Positions 26,545 through 36,115 of a stretch of DNA of 64,000 nucleotides are shown in pieces. The notes under the pieces are model-generated. The model was not told the origin of the DNA. It worked only from the letters and a program-made list of their open reading frames with translations, and did no database searches. Every line of letters starts with the position of its first letter. Within the stretch, counting starts at the first letter, position 1. This DNA comes from Citromicrobium sp. UBA3494 (lineage in GTDB: Bacteria; Pseudomonadota; Alphaproteobacteria; Sphingomonadales; Sphingomonadaceae): contig DFQH01000007.1 of NCBI GenBank assembly GCA_002377695.1, forward strand, positions 118,956 to 182,955. Reading direction: 5' to 3'. A program made the translations under genes and the position numbers.

Positions 26545-29124
26545 ATGAACCTCGAACAATTCACCGACCGCGCGAAGGGTTTTCTCCAGTCCGCGCAGAC
26601 CACCGCCATCAGGCTGAACCACCAGCGGATCACCCCGCTCCACATCCTCAAGGTGTTGCTCGACGATGCCGAAGGGATGGCCGCGGGGCTCGTACAACGC
26701 GCGGGCGGCGACCCCGTACGCGCGGAACAGCGCGTGGACGACGAACTCGCGCGCATCCCTGCGGTGAGCGGGAGCGGCGCGCAGGCGAGCCCGGGGCTCG
26801 ACAACGACTCGGTGCGTGTGCTCGACCAGGCGCAGCAGATCGCGGAAAAGTCCGGCGACAGCTTTGTCACGGTGGAGCGGCTGCTGGTCGCCCTGGCGCT
26901 CGCGTCCAACAGCAAGGCAGGCAGCGCGCTGGCCGACGTGGGCGTCGATGCGAAGGCGCTGGAGCGCGCCATCGGCGAGCTGCGCAAGGGCAAGACGGCG
27001 GACACCGCCAATGCGGAACAGGCCTACGACGCGATGCAGAAATATGCCCGCGACCTGACGCAGGCCGCGCGCGACGGAAAGCTGGACCCGGTGATCGGCC
27101 GCGACGAGGAAATTCGCCGCACCGTCCAGATCCTCGCCCGGCGGACCAAGAACAACCCCGCGCTGATCGGCGAACCGGGCACCGGTAAGACCGCTATTGC
27201 CGAAGGCCTTGCGCTGCGCATCGCCAATGGCGACGTGCCCGACAGCCTTAAGAACCGCACGCTCATGGCGCTCGACATGGGATCGCTGATCGCGGGCGCG
27301 AAATATCGCGGCGAGTTCGAAGAACGGCTGAAGGCCGTGCTCGACGAGGTGAAGGGCTCCGACGGGCAGATCATCCTGTTCATCGACGAGATGCACACGC
27401 TGATCGGGGCAGGGGCATCGGAAGGCAGCATGGATGCGTCCAACCTGCTCAAGCCCGCACTGTCGCGGGGCGAGCTGCACTGCATCGGTGCGACGACGCT
27501 GGATGAATACCAGAAATACGTCGAGAAGGATCCGGCGCTGCAACGCCGCTTCCAGCCGGTTTATATCGAAGAGCCCAGCGTCGAGGACACCATTTCGATC
27601 CTGCGCGGGATCAAGGAAAAGTACGAGCTGCACCACGGCGTGCGGATCACCGACGGGGCGATCGTTTCCGCCGCGCAGCTTTCCAACCGCTACATCCAGA
27701 ACCGATTCCTGCCCGACAAGGCGATCGACCTGATGGACGAGGCGGCCAGCCGCATCCGCATGGAGGTGGAGAGCAAGCCCGAGGAGATCGAGCAGCTCGA
27801 CCGGCGGATCATCCAGCTCAAGATCGAAGAGCAGGCGCTCGCCAAGGAAAGCGACGATGCCAGCGCGCAGCGGCTGGAGGACTTGCGCGAGGATCTCGCC
27901 AATCTCGAACAGCGCAGCGCCGAACTGACCACACGCTGGCAGGGCGAGCGCGACAAGATCAACGCCGAATCGCGGCTCAAGGAAGAGCTCGACCAGGCGC
28001 GGATCGAGCTGGAGCAGGCGCAGCGTGCGGGCGACCTCGCCAAGGCGGGGGAGCTGCAATACGGGCGCATTCCGGAGCTTGAGAACAAGCTGAAGGAAGC
28101 CGAAGGCCACACCACAAACGCATTGCTGCGCGAGGAAGTGACCGAAGAGGACATCGCGGGCGTCGTGGCGCGCTGGACGGGCATCCCGGTCGATCGCATG
28201 CTCGAAGGCGAGCGCGACAAGCTGCTGCGCATGGAAGAGGCGCTGGGCAAGCGCGTGATCGGGCAGAAAGACGCGGTCGAGGCCGTTTCCAAAGCCGTCC
28301 GCCGCGCGCGGGCCGGGTTGAAGGACCCGGGCCGTCCGCTGGGCAGCTTCCTGTTCCTCGGCCCGACGGGTGTCGGCAAGACCGAGCTGACCAAGGCGCT
28401 CGCCCAGTTCCTGTTCGATGACGACAACGCCATGGTCCGCATCGACATGAGCGAATTCATGGAGAAGCACGCGGTCGCGCGGCTGATCGGCGCGCCTCCG
28501 GGCTATGTGGGGTACGAGGAAGGCGGCGTGCTGACCGAAAGCGTGCGGCGCCGGCCCTATCAGGTCGTGCTGTTCGACGAGGTGGAGAAAGCCCACAGCG
28601 ACGTGTTCAACGTGCTGCTGCAGGTGCTCGACGACGGGCGCCTGACCGATGGGCAGGGCAGGGTGGTCGATTTCTCGAACACACTGATCATCCTGACGTC
28701 GAACCTGGGCAGCCAGTACCTGTCGAACATGACCGACGATCAGCAGGTCAGCGATGTCGAACCGCAGGTGATGGATGTGGTGCGCGGGCACTTTCGCCCC
28801 GAATTCCTCAACCGGCTGGACGAGATCATCCTGTTCCACCGCCTGAGCATGGAAGACATGGCGCCCATTGTGGAACTCCAGGTGAACCGCGTGCAGAAGC
28901 TACTGAGCGATCGCAAGATCGAGCTGGAACTGACCGAGGCGGCCAAGCGGTGGCTGGGGCGGGTCGGCTACGATCCGGTCTATGGCGCGCGGCCGCTGAA
29001 GCGCGCCGTGCAACGCTACGTCCAGGACCCGCTGGCCGAGCGCCTGCTGCAGGGCGAAGTCCCCGACGGCAGCACGGTGAAGATCGACGAGGGCGACGGG
29101 CAGCTTTCCATCACGGTCGACTGA
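26545..29124 (+). CDS. clpB: ATP-dependent disaggregase ClpB
   Basis: 859 residues, the usual ClpB length. The N-domain is at 1-145, the first AAA module has Walker A GEPGTGKT at 209-216, the coiled-coil M-domain is about 400-525 ([20 protein letters not shown]), and the second AAA module has Walker A GPTGVGKT at 606-613. The M-domain separates ClpB from ClpA and ClpC. With DnaK it pulls proteins out of aggregates in the cytoplasm. The start is fixed by AGGAGG at 26535. A bidirectional terminator lies downstream at 29241-29268. Confidence 0.97.
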   Translation: MNLEQFTDRAKGFLQSAQTTAIRLNHQRITPLHILKVLLDDAEGMAAGLVQRAGGDPVRAEQRVDDELARIPAVSGSGAQASPGLDNDSVRVLDQAQQIAEKSGDSFVTVERLLVALALASNSKAGSALADVGVDAKALERAIGELRKGKTADTANAEQAYDAMQKYARDLTQAARDGKLDPVIGRDEEIRRTVQILARRTKNNPALIGEPGTGKTAIAEGLALRIANGDVPDSLKNRTLMALDMGSLIAGAKYRGEFEERLKAVLDEVKGSDGQIILFIDEMHTLIGAGASEGSMDASNLLKPALSRGELHCIGATTLDEYQKYVEKDPALQRRFQPVYIEEPSVEDTISILRGIKEKYELHHGVRITDGAIVSAAQLSNRYIQNRFLPDKAIDLMDEAASRIRMEVESKPEEIEQLDRRIIQLKIEEQALAKESDDASAQRLEDLREDLANLEQRSAELTTRWQGERDKINAESRLKEELDQARIELEQAQRAGDLAKAGELQYGRIPELENKLKEAEGHTTNALLREEVTEEDIAGVVARWTGIPVDRMLEGERDKLLRMEEALGKRVIGQKDAVEAVSKAVRRARAGLKDPGRPLGSFLFLGPTGVGKTELTKALAQFLFDDDNAMVRIDMSEFMEKHAVARLIGAPPGYVGYEEGGVLTESVRRRPYQVVLFDEVEKAHSDVFNVLLQVLDDGRLTDGQGRVVDFSNTLIILTSNLGSQYLSNMTDDQQVSDVEPQVMDVVRGHFRPEFLNRLDEIILFHRLSMEDMAPIVELQVNRVQKLLSDRKIELELTEAAKRWLGRVGYDPVYGARPLKRAVQRYVQDPLAERLLQGEVPDGSTVKIDEGDGQLSITVD

Positions 29125-29240
29125 CCTCCCCCTGTTGAGGGCGACAGGCGATCCGGATCGGCGGGTCGCCGACCGCTCTTGGCGTGTCCGGGTCTGGCCG
29201 GTCCGTTTGCCGGTCACCGTTGGAATTGCGGTACAACAAA

Positions 29241-29268
29241 AAAGGGCCCCGGTTTCCCGGGGCCCTTT
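29241..29268. terminator. Bidirectional terminator between clpB and the TonB receptor gene
   Basis: AAAGGGCCCCGG (29241-29252) pairs with CCGGGGCCCTTT (29257-29268), a 12-bp perfect stem with a four-base loop. A T-rich tract follows on the plus strand and an A-rich tract (T-rich on the minus strand) precedes it. The genes on both sides converge on it. Confidence 0.88.
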
Positions 29269-29292
29269 CTTTTTGTCTGACTAATCCAGAGA

Positions 29293-32200
29293 TTAGAAGG
29301 ACTTGGACACGCTCACCGTATAGCGGCGGCCGATGTCGTCGTTTTCCGAACCCGGAATGATGTAGCCGAAGTATTCCTGGCCGATCCGGTCGAAGAGGTT
29401 GGTGACACCGAAGTTGAAGCGGAAACCGTCATCCGTTTCGAAGAACGTGTTCAGGTTCACCGTCACGTAATCGTCCAGCTCGTCGATTTCGCGCGTGTCG
29501 TTCGGGCTCGGACCACGATCGAAGCGAGAGTAGAGCTGCTCGCCGATGTAGTTCGCGTAGATGCCGAAACCGAAGTTGTCGAGCGAGTAGATCAGACGTG
29601 CCTGGCCCGAGAACTGCGGGTCACCACGGATACCGTCCGAACGCTGCGGAGCAACGCCGGTGATGTCCACGATACGACGCTGCACGTAGAGCAGATCGCC
29701 GCCGATACGCAGTGCGCCGGGGACCCCGACGCCGCCCAGCGACGTGCCGTAGTCGAGGGCACCGGTGATGCCTTCGAACAGCTCCGACTGGCCGTTGACA
29801 AAGCCCGAAACAACCGCCGGGTTCGACGGATCGTTCGGAATCTGGCCATTCGGACCGAAGCCCAGAGCCGAACAGAACGCGTTACCGTTGATCGGGTCGG
29901 CGGTGTTGAAGTTCGGGTTGTCGAAACAGCCGCTGGCAAGATCGCTTGCGTCGAGCTGAGCGATCGGACCATCGATTTCGATGTCGATGTAGTCGGCGGT
30001 AACCGTGAGACCCGGAAGGAAACGCGGACGGACGATCACACCGAAGGTGAAGCTGTCAGCCTTTTCGTTCTGGAGGTTCGGATTACCACCGCTCAGGCCG
30101 GCAACCGAAGCCTGCGCCGCGAGCAGCGTGTAGGTGGCCGGGTTGTTGCCCGTGGCCGCCAGGAACGCATTACAGTTGGCCGAACGCGTTGCCGGAACCG
30201 GACCCGCGTTGCGTGCCTGAGCCGTACAAAGATCTGGCGGACGCTCGAACGTGGGGCTCTGCGGCAGGAACAGCTCGGTAATCGCAGGCGCACGGAACGA
30301 ACGCGTGAAGTTACCGCGGAACGTGATGTCCTGGATCGGAGCGATCGTGCCGCCAACCGCATAAGCGGTGAAGCCACCGTTCACGCTGTTGTCGACGTAG
30401 CGAACGCGACCGAACACTTCGGCGCTGTAAAGGAACGGCAGATCCATCGAGGGGCTCGCAAGCGGCACCAGGACTTCGCCGAACACTTCCTTCACATCGT
30501 AGCTGCCGCTGATGGCGGCAACCGCGGCGCCACGACCTTCACCATTGATGGTAAAGGCGGACGGCGTGAAGCTTGCGGTTTCTTCACGATATTCCGCACC
30601 GACGTTGAAGCCGACCGGGCCGGCCCACGTGTCGAACAGATCGCCACCGAAGTTGGCGCCGACCACGACCTGGCTGACCTTGGCAACTTCGCGCACATCT
30701 TCGCTGATGTAGTCGAGAGCGGCCTGGCTGGCGACGCCAACACCCAGCAGGTTCAGCGGCACACAGTTCGCATCTGCGATGGGCGTGCCGACGACGGTTG
30801 CGTTACCGGCGGGCGGGGTCGTCGTACAAACGGCGTTTCCGCTGCCATCGGTGGTGTAGTTGACCGCGTTGATGAACCGCTGCTGGTTGATCTCGGTACC
30901 GAAGTTCTCGATCTCGTTCTCACCATAGTTCACGCTGACGTCGTAGTTCCAGCGGTTGCCGAACAGGCCACCGAAGTCACCGCGAATACCGAGAACGCCA
31001 CGCTTCAGTTCGCTTTCGGTGATGGTACCGTTGTCGAACAGATCCTCGTTCGAACGCGAAACGTTGAACGTCGTCAGGCCGAGGCCCGTCAGGGTTGCGC
31101 GTGCCTGGTCCGTCAGGAACGGGTTCGTCGCAATGTCGTAGGTGATACCACCGCTGACGCCGGGATCGAACACGAACGTGTTGAACGAGGGGTTGTTACC
31201 CTCTTCGATCGAGGTGCTCTTGTAGTAGAGACCTTCGCCGTATGCTTCCACGCCCGGGGTGATCTCGTAGCTCAGGAAGAGGTTCGCGGTGAAACGCTCG
31301 AGCGTTGCGGTCAGGTTGGTCTGGTCGGCGGTGTCATAGGCACCATCGCTCAGGCCCGTACCGAAGAACCCGGTCAGGTTCGTGCCCGGGAAGATGTTGT
31401 CCCGCAGGGTACCATCGGGGTTGAATGCAAGACCGAAGCCGACGTCCGTGATCACGCCGCCCGTCGAGAGGTAGGGCGACTTGACGTTCGGGAACAGAAC
31501 GCGGGCAGGAACACCGTCGTTCGGGCCGGTGTTACAGCCGATGTTCGGGTTCACGCGGCCGTCATTCGCCGGCTGGTTCGTGCCGGGCGCGCAGTTGTTG
31601 TCCAGGCTGCTGACGTTGTCGCGCACATGCTGGCGCTCGGAACCGCGCACACCGTCCTGATCGTCGTACGACAGGGCGAGGGTGACGTTACCGCGATCGT
31701 CAGCGAAGTTCTGACCGAAGACACCCGACACGTTGTAGGTGAAGGCATCGCCGCGCTCGCTGATCCCGCTGGTCGCCGACAGGTCGAGACCTTCGTACTG
31801 ATCCTTGAGGATGATGTTGACGGTCCCGGCGATGGCGTCCGAACCGTAAACCGGCGCACCGCCGACGAAGACGTTGTCGATGCGTTCGATCAGGATCGTC
31901 GGGATGATGTTAAGGTCGACCTGCACACCCGGGCCACCGGCCGAGAAGAGCGAAGGCAGGTTCGAGGAAACGACACGACGGCCGTTCACCAGGCTCAGGG
32001 TCCGGTTGGAACCCAGGCCGAAGGTGTTGACGAAGTTGACGCCCGCACCGAACGACGCCTGGTCGCCACGGGGGGAGACGCTGCCGCGGAACTGGGGAAG
32101 TTCGTTGATGGCGTCAGCCGTGCTGGTGATGTTGCGATCTTCGTAATAGTCGTCGGAAATCGACGTCGTCGGCTCGGTGCCCACGATTTCGGGGCGGCGA

Positions 32201-32397
32201 ATACGCGAGCCCGTCACCGTAATGACATCGCCGGTCGCAGGCGCCGTGGTGTCGGGAATCGGAGTGGTCGGGAATTCTTCTTCCCCTTCATCCGAATCCT
32301 GCGCCAGTACTGGCGAGGCAAACGCGAGTGCCGCTACACCCGCGGTGGCATAAAGCACACCACGGCGCCGAGCGGCGTTGGTAAATAAGGTCTTCAT
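29293..32397 (-). CDS. TonB-dependent outer-membrane receptor
   Basis: 1034 residues from ATG 32397, preceded by GGGGGAA on the minus strand; a longer reading to 32610 lacks a signal before the Met and was rejected. The signal peptide ends at VLAQDSDEGEEE. A TonB-box-like segment (DVITVTGSRIRR) is followed by the plug domain (TADAINELPQFRGS, LSLVNGRRVV, APVYGSDAIAGTVNIILKDQ) and a long beta-barrel ending in VSVSKSF, with the terminal Phe typical of outer-membrane barrels. The length and the plug match the oligosaccharide/siderophore-type receptors that are abundant in sphingomonads. The substrate is unknown: there is no sugar- or iron-specific neighbour. Confidence 0.93.
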   Translation of the reverse strand: MKTLFTNAARRRGVLYATAGVAALAFASPVLAQDSDEGEEEFPTTPIPDTTAPATGDVITVTGSRIRRPEIVGTEPTTSISDDYYEDRNITSTADAINELPQFRGSVSPRGDQASFGAGVNFVNTFGLGSNRTLSLVNGRRVVSSNLPSLFSAGGPGVQVDLNIIPTILIERIDNVFVGGAPVYGSDAIAGTVNIILKDQYEGLDLSATSGISERGDAFTYNVSGVFGQNFADDRGNVTLALSYDDQDGVRGSERQHVRDNVSSLDNNCAPGTNQPANDGRVNPNIGCNTGPNDGVPARVLFPNVKSPYLSTGGVITDVGFGLAFNPDGTLRDNIFPGTNLTGFFGTGLSDGAYDTADQTNLTATLERFTANLFLSYEITPGVEAYGEGLYYKSTSIEEGNNPSFNTFVFDPGVSGGITYDIATNPFLTDQARATLTGLGLTTFNVSRSNEDLFDNGTITESELKRGVLGIRGDFGGLFGNRWNYDVSVNYGENEIENFGTEINQQRFINAVNYTTDGSGNAVCTTTPPAGNATVVGTPIADANCVPLNLLGVGVASQAALDYISEDVREVAKVSQVVVGANFGGDLFDTWAGPVGFNVGAEYREETASFTPSAFTINGEGRGAAVAAISGSYDVKEVFGEVLVPLASPSMDLPFLYSAEVFGRVRYVDNSVNGGFTAYAVGGTIAPIQDITFRGNFTRSFRAPAITELFLPQSPTFERPPDLCTAQARNAGPVPATRSANCNAFLAATGNNPATYTLLAAQASVAGLSGGNPNLQNEKADSFTFGVIVRPRFLPGLTVTADYIDIEIDGPIAQLDASDLASGCFDNPNFNTADPINGNAFCSALGFGPNGQIPNDPSNPAVVSGFVNGQSELFEGITGALDYGTSLGGVGVPGALRIGGDLLYVQRRIVDITGVAPQRSDGIRGDPQFSGQARLIYSLDNFGFGIYANYIGEQLYSRFDRGPSPNDTREIDELDDYVTVNLNTFFETDDGFRFNFGVTNLFDRIGQEYFGYIIPGSENDDIGRRYTVSVSKSF

Positions 32398-32904
32398 TGT
32401 GATCTTTCCCCCAAGAAAGAGCCGGCTGCGACCCGGCACGGAAAAAACGCAAGCTGAGCAGAATCGAGGCTTCACCCCGATTTGGCACGCGTGCTGTCTG
32501 CGCGAGGTGTGACGTTCGGGCAATTGAAAACCGTCCGCTGCGTGGGGCTTTCCACCCGATTGTTGCACTTCCGCAACATTCCCAAGTCGGATCGGCGACA
32601 ATGGCGTCACGCCCGTCCGGCGCGTTTGCCCTCCTCCTGGGCGGGCGCAGGATCGAGCGGCGTTGCCCGATCACATCGAGTGGGAAAGTGCAGAAAGTAT
32701 CGCGGGGTCTGGCGCACGGGCTGACCACGCTGGACGCTTCCTTGTCGGCCCGTTCCGACCGCGGTTCTCCCCGCACAGCTCGGCGTGGGTCCGAAGGGCG
32801 GCCAGGCGCAGCCGCTTGACAGGCTCGCAGCCCCCCGTCACTTCGGTTTCGAAACGAAACTCGGGTTGTGAACAGCCGATTCAAGAGACTGGGGAGAGAG
32901 ACAG
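32398..32904. promoter_or_regulatory. 507-base divergent spacer between the TonB receptor and thiolase genes
   Basis: No convincing gene; open frames here lack ribosome sites and recognisable products. Visible signals: an inverted repeat TGTTGC-N6-GCAACA at 32561-32578; a perfect consensus -35 box TTGACA at 32816-32821 on the plus strand with only a weak -10 after it; and a 10-base palindrome GTTTCGAAAC at 32846-32855, 50 bases before the thiolase start. The spacer must hold promoters for both divergent genes. The assignments are inference. Confidence 0.5.
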
Positions 32905-34077
32905 ATGGCAGACGCCTATATCGTGGATGCGGTGCGGACCGCAGGGGGCAAGCGCGGCGGCAGGCTGGCCGACGTGCACCCGGTGGACCTCGCCGCGCAG
33001 ACGCTCGACGCGCTGGTGGAACGCACCGGGATCGACCCCAAGGCGGTCGACGACGTGATCATGGGCTGCGTCAGCCAGGCGGGCCAGCAGGCGATGCAGG
33101 TGGGGCGCAATGCGGTCCTTGCCACCAGGCACCTTCCCGAAAGCACGCCCGCCGTCACTATCGACCGGCAGTGCGGCAGCTCGCAGCAGGCGATCCAGTT
33201 CGCCGCGCAGGCGGTGATGAGCGGGACGCAGGACGTGGTGATCGCCAGCGGCGTGGAAAGCATGACGCGCGTGCCCATGGGCAGCTCCGCGATGTTCCAC
33301 ATGAAGGAAGGGCTGGGCAATTATAAGTCGCCCGGGCTCGAGGAGAAATATCCCGGCGTCCAGTGGAGCCAGTTCATGGGCGCCGAGATGATGGCCAAGA
33401 AGCACGACATCTCGAAGGACGAGATGGACCGCTTCGCACTCGCCAGTCACCAGAAAGCCGCCGCCGCGACAAAGGCGGGCGCCTTCGACAAGGAAATCGT
33501 GCCGATCCCGATCCAGACCGAGGATGGCGAGCAGATGCACACGGTGGACGAAGGCATCCGCTTCGACGCCACGCTCGAAGGGATTGCCGGGGTCAAGCTG
33601 CTCAGCCCCGACGGCCGTATCTCCGCCGCGCTGGCCAGCCAGATCTGCGACGGATCGAGCGCGGCGCTGATTGTGTCCGAGGCCATGCTCAAGGAACACG
33701 GGCTGACCCCGCTGGCGCGGATCGTCGACCTTACCGTGACTGCAGGCGACCCGGTGATCATGCTGGAAGAGCCGCTGTTCGCAACCGACAAGGCGCTCAA
33801 GAAGGCGGGCCTCTCCATCGACGATATCGACCTGTACGAGGTCAACGAGGCTTTCGCGCCGGTGCCGATGGCATGGCTGAAGCATACGGGTGCGGACCCG
33901 GACAAGCTCAACGTCAATGGCGGCGCGATTGCGCTGGGCCACCCGCTTGGCGCCAGCGGCACCAAGCTGATGGCAACGCTGGTCCACGCGCTGCACGCGC
34001 GCGGCAAGAAATACGGGTTGCAGACGATGTGCGAAGGCGGTGGCGTCGCCAACGTGACCATTATCGAGGCACTTTAA
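32905..34077 (+). CDS. Acetyl-CoA C-acyltransferase (thiolase)
   Basis: 390 residues. Thiolase catalytic residues: nucleophile Cys90 in TIDRQCGSSQQAIQF, the His in NGGAIALGHPLGASG and the C-terminal Cys in QTMCEGGGVANV. The enzyme cleaves 3-ketoacyl-CoA to acetyl-CoA in beta-oxidation, or condenses in the biosynthetic direction. The neighbouring short-chain dehydrogenase and enoyl-CoA hydratase argue for a degradative role. There is a good ribosome site (GGGGAGAG). A dispersed inverted-repeat element separates it from the next gene. Confidence 0.92.
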   Translation: MADAYIVDAVRTAGGKRGGRLADVHPVDLAAQTLDALVERTGIDPKAVDDVIMGCVSQAGQQAMQVGRNAVLATRHLPESTPAVTIDRQCGSSQQAIQFAAQAVMSGTQDVVIASGVESMTRVPMGSSAMFHMKEGLGNYKSPGLEEKYPGVQWSQFMGAEMMAKKHDISKDEMDRFALASHQKAAAATKAGAFDKEIVPIPIQTEDGEQMHTVDEGIRFDATLEGIAGVKLLSPDGRISAALASQICDGSSAALIVSEAMLKEHGLTPLARIVDLTVTAGDPVIMLEEPLFATDKALKKAGLSIDDIDLYEVNEAFAPVPMAWLKHTGADPDKLNVNGGAIALGHPLGASGTKLMATLVHALHARGKKYGLQTMCEGGGVANVTIIEAL

Positions 34078-34091
34078 CCAGACCACACACC

Positions 34092-34181
34092 CCGCTCGTG
34101 CCGAGCCCGTCGAAGCACCGCACTTTCGTTTGACCTAGCGCACGAGGAAGCACGGCCCTTCGATAGGCTCAGGGCGAGCGG
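34092..34181. repeat. Intergenic inverted-repeat element between thiolase and SDR genes
   Basis: Arms at 34092-34115 (CCGCTCGTGCCGAGCCCGTC and on) and 34158-34181 (CTTCGATAGGCTCAGGGCGA and on) are inverted copies over 24 bases with a few mismatches. The core is shared with the element at 11111-11183. Both are short, intergenic and downstream of a plus-strand gene, as expected for REP/MITE-like dispersed repeats. The centre is not coding. Confidence 0.75.
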
Positions 34182-34204
34182 GCAAAGAGATCAGGAGAGA
34201 TAGA

Positions 34205-34990
34205 ATGGACATTTCCGCAAACACCCCCGCAGTCGTCACCGGCGGCGCATCGGGCCTCGGCCTTGCGACCGCGCGCGCCATCGCCGCCAAGGGCGCAAAG
34301 GTCGCGATCTTCGACATGAAGGAAGACGAGGGCGAAAAGGTCGCCAAGGAACTGGGCGGCACCTTCTGCAAGGTCAACGTGACCAGCGAGGAAGAGGTCG
34401 CCGCGGCCTTCGCCAAGGCGCGCGAGGCGCATGGGCAGGAGCGTATTCTGGTCAACTGCGCCGGGATCGGCAATGCGATCAAGACCGCCAGCCGCTCCAA
34501 GGAAGACGGCAGCATCAAGCACTTCCCGCTCGCCGCGTTCGACTTCGTGATCCAGGTCAACCTTGTGGGTACCTTCCGCTGCATCGCGCACTCGGCGGCA
34601 GGCATGCTGACACTCGATCCGCTGAACGACGACGGCGAACGTGGCGCGATCGTCAACACCGCCAGCGTTGCGGCCGAAGACGGCCAGATCGGCCAGGCGG
34701 CCTACTCGGCCTCCAAGGGCGGCGTCGTCGGCATGACCCTGCCGATCGCGCGCGACCTGATGGGCGAGGGTATCCGCGTGAACACGATCCTGCCCGGCAT
34801 TTTCCATACGCCGCTGCTGATGGGCCTGCCCGAAAAGGCGATCGAAGCGCTCAACGCCTCGGTCCCGTTCCCCAAGCGCCTCGGCAAGCCCGAGGAATAC
34901 GCCAAGCTGGCGATGGTCATGCTGGAGAACACCTACTTCAACGGCGAGGACGTGCGCCTCGACGGTGCGATCCGCATGGCGCCGCGCTGA
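34205..34990 (+). CDS. Short-chain dehydrogenase, 3-hydroxyacyl-CoA dehydrogenase type II-like
   Basis: 261 residues. NAD-binding TGGASGLGLATARAIAAKG, the NCAG motif (LVNCAGIG) and the catalytic Ser154/Tyr167/Lys171 set (NTASVAA, YSASKGG) are visible. The insertion with DDGERGAIVNTASVAAEDGQ and the terminal LDGAIRMAPR match the HSD17B10/type II 3-hydroxyacyl-CoA dehydrogenase group. In context it would oxidise 3-hydroxyacyl-CoA between the hydratase and the thiolase. A strong terminator follows at 35017-35047. Confidence 0.88.
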   Translation: MDISANTPAVVTGGASGLGLATARAIAAKGAKVAIFDMKEDEGEKVAKELGGTFCKVNVTSEEEVAAAFAKAREAHGQERILVNCAGIGNAIKTASRSKEDGSIKHFPLAAFDFVIQVNLVGTFRCIAHSAAGMLTLDPLNDDGERGAIVNTASVAAEDGQIGQAAYSASKGGVVGMTLPIARDLMGEGIRVNTILPGIFHTPLLMGLPEKAIEALNASVPFPKRLGKPEEYAKLAMVMLENTYFNGEDVRLDGAIRMAPR

Positions 34991-35016
34991 GCGACCGAGG
35001 AATTGTGAAACCGGAT

Positions 35017-35047
35017 GGGCCCCCGCCTTGTTGTGGGGGCCCTTTTT
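35017..35047 (+). terminator. Hairpin terminator after the SDR gene
   Basis: GGGCCCCC (35017-35024) pairs with GGGGGCCC (35035-35042) around a ten-base loop, followed by TTTTT (35043-35047). This is a classical intrinsic terminator 26 bases after the SDR stop. Confidence 0.87.
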
Positions 35048-35168
35048 CTTGGGATTTCCGGCGGGTTCCAGGGTCGATTGCGGCCTTTCCTACCGCGGCC
35101 CGCATGTTCTATCGGAGAGACATGATCGCCTGCTGCCCCCTCCCGGAAAGCAACCAATCGGGCACCCG

Positions 35169-35231
35169 CGCGCATCGGGGCGCGCATCGGGCGGTTTTCT
35201 CCCTCTGGACACTGTGTCAGGTGTGTCAGGG
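35169..35231 (+). promoter_or_regulatory. Two adjacent tandem repeats upstream of the enoyl-CoA hydratase gene
   Basis: GCGCGCATCGGG occurs twice head to tail (35169-35192), and TGTGTCAGG twice head to tail (35214-35231), the latter just before the ribosome site GGGAGGAG. Repeats of this kind in a leader can be regulator sites; they could also be replication slippage. No gene is seen in the 252-base gap 34991-35242. Confidence 0.4.
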
Positions 35232-35242
35232 AGGAGATCCGA

Positions 35243-36115
35243 ATGCCTGACTTAACCCAGATCAAGCTCGACATCGACGGCGCAATCGCCACGATCACGC
35301 TGCATCGTCCGGAGAAGATGAACGCCTTCACCAACGCGATGCGCGACGAGCTGATCGAAGCGATCGACCTAACGGATGCGGACGACGCAGTGCGCGCGGT
35401 GATCGTGACGGGCGAGGGGGAGCGGGCGTTCTGCGCCGGGGCCGATCTGACGCCCGCGAGCGGGAAGGGGCCCTTCGCCGCCGACGAGGAGGTGGACGAC
35501 CTCTCCGATCCCATCGTGCGCGATGGGGGCGGCCGGCTGGTGATGCGGCTGTTCAACTCTCAAAAGCCGCTGATCGGGGCGTGCAACGGCGTCGCCGTCG
35601 GTGTCGGCGCGACCATGCAGCTGCCCTTCGACATGCGGCTGGCGAGCGAGAATGCGCGCTTCGGCTTCGTCTTTGCCCGCCGCGGGATTACTCCTGAAGC
35701 CGCGTCGAGCTGGTTCCTCCCGCGGCTCGTCGGCATGCAGACCGCGCTCGAATGGTGCATGACGGGGCGCATCTTCGCTGCCGACGAGGCGCTGGCGGCG
35801 GGGCTGGTCCGCTCGGTCCATCCTCAGGGCGAGCTGATGGATGCAGCGCGCGGTCTGGCGCGCGAGATTGCCGAAAACACCTCCGCGCTCTCGGTTGCCA
35901 TGACCCGCGCGATGCTATGGCGGCTGTCTGCCGCCGAACACCCGATGATGGCGCACCGGATCGACAGCCGTGCGATCTATCGCCTTTCGCGCGGACAGGA
36001 TGCGAAGGAAGGCATCGCCAGCTTCCTTGAGAAGCGCGCGCCCGATTTTCCCGGCAATGTCACCACCGACATGCCCGATTTCTATCCCTGGTGGCAGGAG
36101 CCCGAATACAAATGA
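35243..36115 (+). CDS. Enoyl-CoA hydratase/isomerase (crotonase) family
   Basis: 290 residues. Crotonase landmarks: ATITLHRPEKMNAFTNAM, the oxyanion-hole stretch ERAFCAGADLTPASGKG, and PLIGACNGVAVGVGATMQLP, FVFARRGITPEAASSWFLPR. A ribosome site GGGAGGAG lies before the ATG. The expected reaction is hydration of enoyl-CoA in acyl-CoA breakdown, with the thiolase and SDR encoded upstream. Its stop overlaps the start of the phosphorylase gene (ATGA). Confidence 0.9.
   Translation: MPDLTQIKLDIDGAIATITLHRPEKMNAFTNAMRDELIEAIDLTDADDAVRAVIVTGEGERAFCAGADLTPASGKGPFAADEEVDDLSDPIVRDGGGRLVMRLFNSQKPLIGACNGVAVGVGATMQLPFDMRLASENARFGFVFARRGITPEAASSWFLPRLVGMQTALEWCMTGRIFAADEALAAGLVRSVHPQGELMDAARGLAREIAENTSALSVAMTRAMLWRLSAAEHPMMAHRIDSRAIYRLSRGQDAKEGIASFLEKRAPDFPGNVTTDMPDFYPWWQEPEYK

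Noticed and set aside
26509-28839. A 776-codon open frame opposite clpB
   Set aside because: Lies antisense to intact ClpB; composition is that of a shadow frame.
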